From JBKBXU01 sp046313675 (GTDB lineage Bacteria; Bacteroidota; Bacteroidia; Cytophagales; Cytophagaceae): DNA of 8,524 nucleotides. The DNA is taken from contig JBKBXU010000200.1 of assembly GCA_046313675.1 (NCBI GenBank), positions 1 through 8,524 on the forward strand. The letters run 5' to 3'. Both the position numbers and the translations under genes were made by a program. This document shows, one piece after another, positions 1-6,268 of the stretch; the first letter of the stretch is position 1; every line of letters begins with the position of its first letter. Under the pieces are notes generated by a model. The model ran no database searches, was not told the DNA's origin, and saw only the letters and a program-made list of their open reading frames with translations.

Positions 1-1311
1 GAAGCTGTCCCTGCGAAAGCGGAGGTTCCTGCTGCCAAAACTTCTGTAGATACGTCGAACATCAAGGCCAACGTAATCCGGATGCCGAAGATGAGCGACA
101 CCATGACCGAAGGTGTGCTGGTTTCGTGGCTCAAGAAAGTGGGAGATAAAGTGAGCTCAGGCGACGTGCTGGCTGAAGTGGAAACCGATAAGGCAACCAT
201 GGAGCTGGAGTCGTATGAAGATGGTACATTATTATATATTGGAGTAAAAGAGGGTGAAGCGGTGGAAGTTGATGGTATAATGGCCATTATCGGAGAAAAA
301 GGAGCCAATTATGAACCTCTATTAAAGAAGAAGTCAGCAGCTCCAAAAGAAGAAAAGAAAGAAGATACTTCGGCATCTTCATCCGGATCCTCAGAACCTA
401 AATCTCAAAGTGTTTCTAATGCAAGCAACGAGGGAAGAATAAAAGCTTCTCCTTTGGCTAAAAAACTTGCTAAAGATAAAGGAATAGAACTATCCCAGGT
501 AAAAGGAACAGGAGAGCATGGCAGAATTGTCCGCAAAGATGTAGAAAGTTTTACTCCATCGCAGGCGGCACCTGCAGCTACAGGCAAAGACGGTCAGCCG
601 GCAATAGTATTACCTCAGATTGTAGGACAGGAAAGTTTTGAAGATGTTCCTGTTTCTCAAATGAGAAAAGCAATTGGAAAAAGAGTATCTGAAAGTAAAT
701 TTGGTGCTCCCCATTTCTATGTGACCATGGAAATTAACATGGATAAAGCCATAGAAGCCAGAGGAAGCCTTAATTCAATATCTCCTGTTAAGATTTCATT
801 TAACGATATGGTAATTAAAGCAGTTGGTGTTGCTTTAAGACAAAATCCTGCGGTAAATGTGTCCTGGCTTGGTGATAAAATGAGACTTAATAAGCATGTT
901 CATATAGGTGTGGCAATGGCAGTGGGTGAAGCCTTATTCATTCCTGTGGTGAAGTTTGCGGATAATAAACCTTTCTCCCATATCGCTGCTGAGGTTAAGG
1001 ATTTTGCAGGAAAAGCTAAAGCGGGTAAACTTTTACCTTCAGATTATGAAGGAAGTACGTTTACCATATCTAATCTTGGTATGTTTGGAGTAGATGAATT
1101 TACAGCCATCATTAATCCTCCGAATGCTTGTATTTTGGCTGTCGGAGGCATAAAAGAAACTCCGATTGTTAAAAATGGACAGATTGTTCCTGGGAATTTA
1201 ATGAAGGTTACGTTATCTTGCGATCATAGAGCAGTTGATGGGGCTACAGGGGCAGCTTTCTTGCAAACATTAAAGAGCCTCCTTGAAGATCCGGTGAGGT
1301 TATTAGTTTAA
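1..1311 (+). CDS. pdhC: Pyruvate dehydrogenase E2, dihydrolipoamide acetyltransferase (5' partial)
   Basis: This is the E2 core of the pyruvate dehydrogenase complex; it moves the acetyl group from lipoamide to CoA in the cytoplasm. The reading frame is open from base 1, so the ATG at 82 is internal. The 436 visible residues begin with an Ala/Pro/Lys-rich linker (about 1-25), then a lipoyl domain (about 26-105) with the lipoylated Lys in ETDKAT at codon 190-192. A charged linker follows, then a peripheral subunit-binding domain (about 148-182, ASPLAKKLAKDKGIEL). The catalytic acetyltransferase domain (about 215-436) carries the DHRxxDG signature, with His at 1225-1227 and Asp four residues on. 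Two-lipoyl E2 proteins run to about 540-560 residues, so one more lipoyl domain probably lies upstream; that is inference. The close match of the lipoyl and PSBD segments to bacteroidotal pyruvate E2 favours PDH over 2-oxoglutarate or branched-chain complexes. The first ~225 bases are notably GC-richer than the rest. Confidence 0.95.
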   Translation, partial: EAVPAKAEVPAAKTSVDTSNIKANVIRMPKMSDTMTEGVLVSWLKKVGDKVSSGDVLAEVETDKATMELESYEDGTLLYIGVKEGEAVEVDGIMAIIGEKGANYEPLLKKKSAAPKEEKKEDTSASSSGSSEPKSQSVSNASNEGRIKASPLAKKLAKDKGIELSQVKGTGEHGRIVRKDVESFTPSQAAPAATGKDGQPAIVLPQIVGQESFEDVPVSQMRKAIGKRVSESKFGAPHFYVTMEINMDKAIEARGSLNSISPVKISFNDMVIKAVGVALRQNPAVNVSWLGDKMRLNKHVHIGVAMAVGEALFIPVVKFADNKPFSHIAAEVKDFAGKAKAGKLLPSDYEGSTFTISNLGMFGVDEFTAIINPPNACILAVGGIKETPIVKNGQIVPGNLMKVTLSCDHRAVDGATGAAFLQTLKSLLEDPVRLLV

Positions 1312-1325
1312 GTTGTTAAAAATCG

Positions 1326-1359
1326 AAAAAAGCCTCTCTAACATTTGAGAGGCTTTTTT
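1326..1359 (+). terminator. Rho-independent terminator after the E2 gene
   Basis: A perfect 7-bp GC-rich stem, GCCTCTC (1332-1338) with GAGAGGC (1347-1353), closes an 8-base loop. It is flanked by six A upstream (1326-1331) and six T downstream (1354-1359), so the stem can extend to 13 bp and the structure could also work on the other strand. It begins 15 bases after the E2 stop and separates that transcript from the lipoprotein-hslV unit. Confidence 0.92.
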
Positions 1360-1385
1360 GTTATACCTAAATACTTAACATTTTT

Positions 1386-1808
1386 ATGAATAGACTATTT
1401 TTGATTTTATTTTTAGTTTCTTTTTCCTTATTGGCTTGTAACAGGGATAAGAAACATCTTGTGGGATCCTGGAAGCTTGAATATGGACTTACAAGTTCGG
1501 TTACTCCTGATACCATACTTCCAAAAGCGGAGGAAACCTATCACTTTTACTCAGAGGGTGCTTTTGCGATTGACAGGATTAAAAAAGATGGTGGACAGGA
1601 GCAACTTGAGGTTGCAAGAGGTAATTGGGAAATGGGTGAAGAATCCCGAGATGATCAGGAAATCCAATTTATAACCCTGCGTGAAAAGCAGCTACAAAAG
1701 ATTATTGAACAGCGATACGACATTGAACGCCTGACAGATGACACCTTGATTTGGCAGGATCGCAGGAAAAGCAGATACATTTTTGTTAAAACAGAGGATA
1801 ATTTTTAA
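1386..1808 (+). CDS. Small lipocalin-like lipoprotein
   Basis: This encodes a 140-residue secreted lipoprotein of unknown function. Residues 1-17 form a type II signal peptide (MNRLFLILFLVSFSLLA) with a canonical LLAC lipobox, giving lipidated Cys18. The mature part starts HLVGSWKLEYG; a G-[ST]-W motif just after the lipid anchor and alternating beta-like segments are typical of the lipocalin-like domains common in short Bacteroidota lipoproteins. That assignment rests on pattern only. The C-terminal part is highly charged. The stop (TAA 1806-1808) is one base from the hslV ATG, so the two are almost certainly co-transcribed and perhaps translationally coupled. A functional tie between an envelope lipoprotein and a cytoplasmic protease is not evident. 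No clear promoter is seen in the 26 bases between the terminator and the start. Confidence 0.85.
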   Translation: MNRLFLILFLVSFSLLACNRDKKHLVGSWKLEYGLTSSVTPDTILPKAEETYHFYSEGAFAIDRIKKDGGQEQLEVARGNWEMGEESRDDQEIQFITLREKQLQKIIEQRYDIERLTDDTLIWQDRRKSRYIFVKTEDNF

Positions 1809-1809
1809 T

Positions 1810-2346
1810 ATGACAAAGATCAGATCAACAACAGTACTTGCTATTTTACACAACGGACAAGTCGCTATTGGAGCAGATGGGCAGGCAACCATGGGCAACA
1901 CGGTTGCTAAAAGTAATGTAAAGAAACTCAGAAAGCTTTCGGATGGAAAAGTAGTTACCGGTTTTGCCGGTTCCACAGCGGATGCTTTTGCGCTATTGGA
2001 CAGGCTTGAAGAAAAATTAGCCGCCTATGGTGGGAATATGCGTCGGGCTGCCATAGAACTAGCGAAAGACTGGCGTACCGATCGTTATCTTCGCAAACTT
2101 GAAGCAATGATGATTGCTGTAAATAAAGAGGAGCTATTGATCATTTCAGGAACCGGGGATGTACTTGAACCTGATAATCAAATTGCCTCTATAGGTTCAG
2201 GTAGTATGTATGCACAGGCAGCAGCTATTGCACTAAAGAAAAATGCCCCTCATTTGTCTGCAGAAGAAATGGTAAGAGAATCCCTTAACATCGCAGCTGA
2301 TATTTGTATTTATACCAATCATAATATAATCATTGAAACCCTTTAG
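1810..2346 (+). CDS. hslV: ATP-dependent protease peptidase subunit HslV (ClpQ)
   Basis: HslV is the proteasome-like N-terminal-threonine peptidase that forms a double hexamer capped by the HslU ATPase and degrades unfolded or regulatory proteins in the cytoplasm. The 178-residue product starts MTKIRSTTV. Removal of a six-residue propeptide would expose Thr7 as the nucleophile, in the TTxxA context of the family. In mature numbering the other active-site residues fall exactly where expected: Asp17 in GADGQAT, Lys33 in NVKKLRKL, and Ser124 in IGSGS. ELAKDWRTDR and ICIYTN are also family hallmarks. The ATG at 1810 is preferred over an in-frame TTG at 1783 because it gives the normal short propeptide and sits one base after the preceding stop (TAATATG). 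An AGAGGA stretch at 1793-1798 could help initiation. No hslU lies next to it, unlike the proteobacterial hslVU operon. The protein ends on IIIETL, a little earlier than E. coli HslV. Confidence 0.95.
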   Translation: MTKIRSTTVLAILHNGQVAIGADGQATMGNTVAKSNVKKLRKLSDGKVVTGFAGSTADAFALLDRLEEKLAAYGGNMRRAAIELAKDWRTDRYLRKLEAMMIAVNKEELLIISGTGDVLEPDNQIASIGSGSMYAQAAAIALKKNAPHLSAEEMVRESLNIAADICIYTNHNIIIETL

Positions 2347-2368
2347 AAGGGCATAAGCAATATAATTT

Positions 2369-2416
2369 TATAGGAAAATTTGAATAAGAATACTGCTTTA
2401 TTCATCTTTTCCTATA
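2369..2416. repeat. Long imperfect inverted repeat upstream of rpe
   Basis: The outer arms TATAGGAAAA (2369-2378) and TTTTCCTATA (2407-2416) are perfect 10-bp complements. After a 2x2 mismatch the inner arms TGAATAA (2381-2387) and TTATTCA (2398-2404) add 7 bp, leaving a loop of about 10 bases with a possible G-U closing pair. The right arm runs into the -7 element TATATTTG and is followed by ATTTGTTTT. It could be a terminator for the hslV transcript, an attenuator ahead of rpe, or a protein-binding dyad over the rpe promoter. The structure is seen directly; its role is inference. Confidence 0.75.
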
Positions 2417-2420
2417 TTTG
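2413..2420 (+). promoter_or_regulatory. Bacteroidota-type -7 promoter element before rpe
   Basis: TATATTTG matches the Bacteroidota -7 consensus TAnnTTTG exactly. It ends only four bases before the rpe ATG at 2425, so transcription starting a few bases downstream would give a leaderless or near-leaderless mRNA. The -33 partner is weak: ACTG at 2392-2395 lies 17 bases upstream, and the better TTTG at 2379-2382 is 30 bases away, too far. Confidence 0.45.
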
Positions 2421-2424
2421 TTTT

Positions 2425-3078
2425 ATGAAACCAATCATTGCTCCTTCCGTGCTCTCGGCAGACTTTGCCAATATTCAAAGAGATGTAGAAATGCTTAATA
2501 ACAGCCAGGCAGACTGGCTGCATATAGATATTATGGATGGTGTTTTCGTTCCTAATATTTCTTTTGGCTTTCCGGTGTTGGAGGCTATTCATAAGCATGC
2601 ACAAAAACCTTTGGATGTACATTTGATGATCATGCAGCCTGAAAGGTATATTGAACAGTTTAAAAATTCCGGTGCGCAGAACATTACTGTACACATGGAA
2701 GCAAGTCCTCATTTGCATAGAACCATTCAGCAGATAAAGTCTGTGGCTTGTAAGGCTGGGGTAGCCTTAAATCCACATACGCCTGTATCTTCGTTGGAGG
2801 ATGTCATCGGTGATCTTGACCTTGTGTGTTTAATGTCTGTTAATCCTGGTTTTGGTGGCCAGAATTTTATTGAAAGGACCTACGAAAAGGTAAGGCAGTT
2901 AAAAAAACTTATTAAGGATTCCAACTCCAAAGCTCTTATTGAAATAGACGGAGGCGTAAACAGAGATAATGCTCCAAAACTTTTGAGTGCAGGTGCCGAT
3001 GTTTTGGTTGCCGGAAGTTTTGTTTTTAATTCACCCAATCCTTCAAAAGTTATCGAAGAACTTAAAAATACTGCATAA
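2425..3078 (+). CDS. rpe: Ribulose-phosphate 3-epimerase
   Basis: Rpe interconverts D-ribulose 5-phosphate and D-xylulose 5-phosphate in the pentose phosphate pathway, in the cytoplasm. The 217-residue product has the usual length for this single-domain TIM barrel. Family signatures are IAPSVLSADF (5-14), HIDIMDG (33-39), DVHLMI (64-69), NPGFGGQ (140-146) and IDGGV (174-178). The four divalent-metal ligands are all present: His33, Asp35, His66 and Asp175; Asp35 and Asp175 are also the acid/base pair. GADVLVAGS near the C-terminus is the phosphate-binding region. The ATG at 2425 is preferred over an upstream in-frame TTG at 2380, because the extra 15 residues would be encoded by the inverted repeat and promoter element and have no counterpart in the family. 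It is 78 bases after hslV and 33 bases before the receptor gene; neither neighbour has an obvious link to the pathway. Confidence 0.96.
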   Translation: MKPIIAPSVLSADFANIQRDVEMLNNSQADWLHIDIMDGVFVPNISFGFPVLEAIHKHAQKPLDVHLMIMQPERYIEQFKNSGAQNITVHMEASPHLHRTIQQIKSVACKAGVALNPHTPVSSLEDVIGDLDLVCLMSVNPGFGGQNFIERTYEKVRQLKKLIKDSNSKALIEIDGGVNRDNAPKLLSAGADVLVAGSFVFNSPNPSKVIEELKNTA

Positions 3079-3087
3079 TAAGAGGGA

Positions 3088-3095
3088 TATATTTA
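3088..3095 (+). promoter_or_regulatory. Candidate -7 element for the TonB-dependent receptor gene
   Basis: TATATTTA differs from the TAnnTTTG consensus only in its last base. It lies 16 bases before the receptor ATG, leaving a short leader of about 10 bases. No convincing -33 TTG is visible at the usual distance, because that region is the end of rpe. Transcription from the rpe promoter could also continue through, since no terminator is visible between the two genes. Confidence 0.35.
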
Positions 3096-3111
3096 CGTTC
3101 AAGGCTTCTAG

Positions 3112-5529
3112 ATGATCCCCAGGTTTTCGATACTATTTATTTTTTGTTTACTCAATTGCTTGCCTGTATTTTCTCAAACTGCTACTATTAAAGGTACGGT
3201 GCTTGATGAGTCAGGTAATCCCCTTGGGTTTACGGCTATAACTCTGGATAGCTCCAATAAGGGCGTTTATGCTGATGAAGACGGAAACTTTTCCATTACC
3301 CTTACTTCCGGCAAAGAATATATACTTTCCTTTATCTATGCGGGTTATAAAACTCATACGGAAAAGGTGATACTTTCTGAAAATGAAGTGCGTGAGTTAA
3401 GCATCCGATTGGAAATTGAATACATGAAAATCGATGTGGTCGAGATTAGAGGTCAAAAGGAAAAATATATTGACGACAGAGAACAGGCCAGTACCTTTAA
3501 AATTGATCCAAAAATACCTAAATACGTACCTTCCGCTTTTAATGACTTTAACAAAGTTTTAGCTACCCTTCCCGGTGTGATGTCTAATAATGAACTGTCC
3601 TCACAATACGCAGTTCGAGGAGGTAATTTTGAAGAGAACCTGGTCTATGTAAATGAAATGGAGATATACCGTCCATTTTTGGTCAGAGCCGGACAGCAGG
3701 AGGGTTTAAGTTTTGTTAATCCCGACCTGGTGGAAGATATAGAGTTTTCAGCAGGAGGCTGGCAACCAAGATATGGTGACAAACTTTCATCAGTTCTTGC
3801 TATAAAGTATAAAGATCCGGTAAAATTTAAAGGTTCTGTTTCCTTTGGCCTTCTGGGGGGAACTGCCCACCTGGAGAATGCTTCTAAAAACAGACGAGTT
3901 TCCTATGTGATTGGAGCCAGGCAGAAAACATCAAGGTATCTGTTAAATACCTTACCGGTACAAGGGGAGTATTTTCCACGGTTTCATGATGTACAATCTT
4001 TTGTGACTTTTGATCTTACTAAGCGAAGAGATTCATTGGACTTTGAGAAAAGGACTACCATTAATTTACTTGGGTCTTATGCAAGAAACCGGTATAATAT
4101 TGTTCCCCAAAGCCGTGAAACAGATTTTGGAACATTGTTTCAGGTTATGCGACTTAACGTTGCTTTTGGCGGACAGGAATTTCTTGACTATGACACCTAT
4201 CAGGGGGGATTGAAATTTTCTCATATGACAAGGGATCGGAAATTCAGAACCAATGTCATTTTCTCCGGTGTGTTTTCACAGGAAAGAGAATATTTTGATA
4301 TTGAATATGCGTACAGGTTATGCGATGTGGGCATAGACCCATTTGGCGATGAATTTAATAAGTGCATTTTTACCAGAGGAGTTGGAGGAGCCTTTGAGCA
4401 TGCGAGAAACAGGCTTACAGCGAACATTTATAACCTTACTAATCAGAATTTCATTGAGCTAAACAAAAAAAACAGCGTTGAAATTGGCTTTACGCAGACT
4501 TTTGAAACGATTAACGACCGCCTTCATGAATATACCTACCAGGATTCTTCAGGTTACGTTGATATTACAAGTTATCTTAATAATGAGATCGCTCTGGAAT
4601 CTCAGAGAACTCAGGTTTATGCTCAGCATACCATCCGTCCCGATAGTGTACATAAATTAACCTATGGCATTCGGTTAAATTATTGGACACTAAATCAGCA
4701 GTTGCTTGTGAGCCCGAGGATTCAATATACTATGAAACCACGGTGGAAGAAGGATGTGATTTTGAAAGCTGCAGCGGGCGTTTATCAGCAACCGCCATTT
4801 TACCGTGAACTCCGTGACAGAGAGGGGAATATTAATACAAGTTTGAAAGCTCAAACTTCTTATCATGCCATAGCAGGAAGTGATTATATGTTTAAAGCCT
4901 GGGGTAGGGATTTTAAATTTATTACAGAGGTATATGGTAAATATCTTACCAATGTAATCCCTTATGACATGGAGAATGTAAGACTGCGTTACTTCGCTCG
5001 TAACATGGCTACGGCTTATGTATTGGGAACTGATTTCAGGGTAAGTGGGGAATTTATCCGGGGGGCGGAATCCTGGTTTAGTTTGGGGATATTGTCTGCA
5101 AGGGAAAATGTAGAGGGAGATGGAAGAGGTTATATTCGCCGGCCTACCGATCAGAGGGTAACGGCATCAATTTTTTTCCAGGACCACCTGCCTAATAACC
5201 CTTCCATAAAAATGTACCTGAATACGGTGTTTGGTAGCGGACTTCCTTTTGGGCCACCCAATTCGCTTGAGCACAGGGCTTCTTTTAATATGCCCTTTTA
5301 CAACCGTGTAGACATTGGCTTTTCCAAACTTATTACCTTTATTGATCAATCCGTTGATAAACGTACAAAACTTGAATCCTTATGGTTGAGCCTTGAGGTT
5401 CTTAATTTGCTTGGCAATAATAATACTATTTCATATATCTGGATAACAGATATTTATAGTAGTCAGTATGCGGTTCCAAATACCTTATCTGCACGATTTT
5501 TTAATGCCAGAATTTTGGCACGATTTTAA
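3112..5529 (+). CDS. TonB-dependent receptor with N-terminal carboxypeptidase-regulatory-like domain
   Basis: This 805-residue outer-membrane protein is predicted to import an unknown ligand using the TonB-ExbBD proton-motive link. Residues 1-22 form a signal peptide ending PVFSQ. Residues about 24-103 are a beta-sandwich of the carboxypeptidase-regulatory-like type (IKGTVLDESGNPL, then DEDGNFSI). DVVEIRG at 108-114 resembles the TonB-box position seen after this domain in Bacteroidota. The plug follows (about 135-235) with LPGV, a VRGGN motif at 168-172 and the run ENLVYVNEMEIYRPF. The rest is a beta-barrel rich in alternating aromatic residues, ending in Phe (ARILARF) as outer-membrane proteins recognised by BAM usually do. 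It is shorter than SusC proteins, and no SusD-like lipoprotein is adjacent, so it is not a typical glycan-uptake pair. The substrate (metal chelate, vitamin, peptide or other) cannot be told from sequence alone. Confidence 0.9.
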   Translation: MIPRFSILFIFCLLNCLPVFSQTATIKGTVLDESGNPLGFTAITLDSSNKGVYADEDGNFSITLTSGKEYILSFIYAGYKTHTEKVILSENEVRELSIRLEIEYMKIDVVEIRGQKEKYIDDREQASTFKIDPKIPKYVPSAFNDFNKVLATLPGVMSNNELSSQYAVRGGNFEENLVYVNEMEIYRPFLVRAGQQEGLSFVNPDLVEDIEFSAGGWQPRYGDKLSSVLAIKYKDPVKFKGSVSFGLLGGTAHLENASKNRRVSYVIGARQKTSRYLLNTLPVQGEYFPRFHDVQSFVTFDLTKRRDSLDFEKRTTINLLGSYARNRYNIVPQSRETDFGTLFQVMRLNVAFGGQEFLDYDTYQGGLKFSHMTRDRKFRTNVIFSGVFSQEREYFDIEYAYRLCDVGIDPFGDEFNKCIFTRGVGGAFEHARNRLTANIYNLTNQNFIELNKKNSVEIGFTQTFETINDRLHEYTYQDSSGYVDITSYLNNEIALESQRTQVYAQHTIRPDSVHKLTYGIRLNYWTLNQQLLVSPRIQYTMKPRWKKDVILKAAAGVYQQPPFYRELRDREGNINTSLKAQTSYHAIAGSDYMFKAWGRDFKFITEVYGKYLTNVIPYDMENVRLRYFARNMATAYVLGTDFRVSGEFIRGAESWFSLGILSARENVEGDGRGYIRRPTDQRVTASIFFQDHLPNNPSIKMYLNTVFGSGLPFGPPNSLEHRASFNMPFYNRVDIGFSKLITFIDQSVDKRTKLESLWLSLEVLNLLGNNNTISYIWITDIYSSQYAVPNTLSARFFNARILARF

Positions 5530-5575
5530 TGATATTTTTGTATAGATTTGTGATATTTTTTCCGTTTAGATTTTT
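5530..5575 (+). repeat. Degenerate tandem direct repeat in the 5530-5620 intergenic region
   Basis: The first unit, TGATATTTTTGTATAGATTT (5530-5549, then G), is followed immediately by a second copy starting TGATATTTTTTCCG at 5551. That copy has a short insertion and ends TTTAGATTTTT at 5575. A smaller echo, TTTTTAAG, occurs at 5571-5578 and 5586-5593. The duplication carries the candidate promoter elements with it. In AT-rich DNA part of the resemblance may be chance. Confidence 0.5.
5533..5550 (+). promoter_or_regulatory. Two overlapping-region -7 elements upstream of the LpoB-family gene
   Basis: TATTTTTG (5533-5540) and TAGATTTG (5543-5550) both match TAnnTTTG exactly. A TTTG at 5514-5517, in the end of the receptor gene, could be the -33 partner, although its spacing to either element (15 or 25 bases) is outside the usual 17-23. 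Either start would give a leader of about 65-80 bases, rich in A just before the ATG (AACATTAACAAACAACTTAT), as is common for Bacteroidota genes without a Shine-Dalgarno site. Confidence 0.4.
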
Positions 5576-5620
5576 AAGAACTCTATTTTTAAGTAAAGAA
5601 AACATTAACAAACAACTTAT

Positions 5621-6208
5621 ATGAAAACCCTTTTAAAATTATCAAGTTTTGCCTTGTTTGGTATGCTTGTATTAAGCTGTGCGCAAAAAACCGTTACACG
5701 TGTTAGTCCCGATCAGCAGATTGATTTAAGTGGCCGGTGGAATGACGTTGACTCCAGGCTGGTAGCTGAAGAGATGACCAGGGATATGATCAACAGGCCA
5801 TGGAGAAACAGATTTATCGACAGAACAGGTAAAACACCGGTTATTATTGTTGGAATTATTCAAAACAGAAGCCATGAACATATAGAAGCTACTACTTTTA
5901 TCAGGAATATTGAAAGAGAATTGATAAATACAGGTACGGTACGGGTTGTTCAAAACGATGTGTTCCGTGATAAAATGCGTGAAGAAAGGGCTGATCAGCA
6001 ACAATTTGCGACCCTTGATACCCAGAAAAGATGGGGGCGAGAGCTTGGAGCTGATTATATGTTATTCGGGGATATTAACTCTATAGTAGATCAGGAAGGA
6101 AAGAGAAAAGTAACATTCTATCAGGTTAATATGGAGCTTTCTGATTTGGAGACTAATGAAAAAGTATGGTTGGGAGAGAAGCAACTTAAAAAATACATCA
6201 GAAACTAA
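5621..6208 (+). CDS. LpoB-family lipoprotein (penicillin-binding-protein activator-like)
   Basis: This 195-residue lipoprotein has a type II signal peptide (residues 1-19) ending LVLSC, with lipidated Cys20. The mature part matches the LpoB family pattern: an N-terminal DLSGRWNDVDSRLVAEEM segment, a conserved PVIIVGIIQNRSHEHI strand, FIRNIERELINTGTVRVV, and a C-terminal GADYMLFGDINSI followed by FYQVNMELSDLETNEKVW. In E. coli, LpoB is an outer-membrane lipoprotein that crosses the periplasm to stimulate the transglycosylase and transpeptidase of PBP1b. The long disordered linker that E. coli LpoB uses to span the periplasm is nearly absent here, because the folded domain starts soon after the lipid anchor. 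PBP activation is therefore unproven. Members of this family outside enterobacteria often sit beside a COG3014 protein, and one follows here after 60 bases. The start has no Shine-Dalgarno site but a typical A-rich leader. Confidence 0.85.
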   Translation: MKTLLKLSSFALFGMLVLSCAQKTVTRVSPDQQIDLSGRWNDVDSRLVAEEMTRDMINRPWRNRFIDRTGKTPVIIVGIIQNRSHEHIEATTFIRNIERELINTGTVRVVQNDVFRDKMREERADQQQFATLDTQKRWGRELGADYMLFGDINSIVDQEGKRKVTFYQVNMELSDLETNEKVWLGEKQLKKYIRN

Positions 6209-6216
6209 ATAAATGT

Positions 6217-6255
6217 GACAGGATAGCATTCCCTTTGTTATCCTGTCTGTTATTT
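6217..6255 (+). terminator. Hairpin terminator or attenuator between the two lipoprotein genes
   Basis: GACAGGATA (6217-6225) pairs perfectly with TATCCTGTC (6239-6247). A G-U and a C-G pair can extend the stem to 11 bp around the loop ATTCCCTTT. The tail TGTTATTT is only moderately T-rich, so termination is probably partial. It starts nine bases after the LpoB-family stop and ends about 14 bases before the next ATG. It could set the ratio of the two lipoproteins or stabilise the upstream message. Confidence 0.7.
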
Positions 6256-6268
6256 AAACTCTAGAGAT

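Noticed and set aside
82..84. ATG as the start of the E2 protein
   Set aside because: The same frame is open to base 1 and encodes a typical Ala/Pro-rich inter-lipoyl linker plus the first strand of the lipoyl domain (NVIRMPKM), so the ATG is internal.
405..587. Open minus-strand frame of about 60 codons
   Set aside because: It lies wholly opposite the conserved E2 linker and binding domain, with no family signature; the same applies to minus-strand frames at 1692-1976, 2398-2718, 4221-4427, 5167-5349, 5726-6004 and 6653-6892.
1783..1809. Upstream TTG start for HslV
   Set aside because: It would add nine residues before the normal short propeptide and overlap the lipoprotein gene; the ATG at 1810 gives the standard family N-terminus.
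2380..2424. Upstream TTG start for Rpe
   Set aside because: The extension would be encoded by the inverted repeat and promoter element, and Rpe proteins begin just before IAPSVLSADF.
5530..5620. Small RNA or short gene in the longest gene-free stretch
   Set aside because: The 91 bases are very AT-rich, with repeats and promoter-like elements but no convincing open frame, stable hairpin or known RNA fold.
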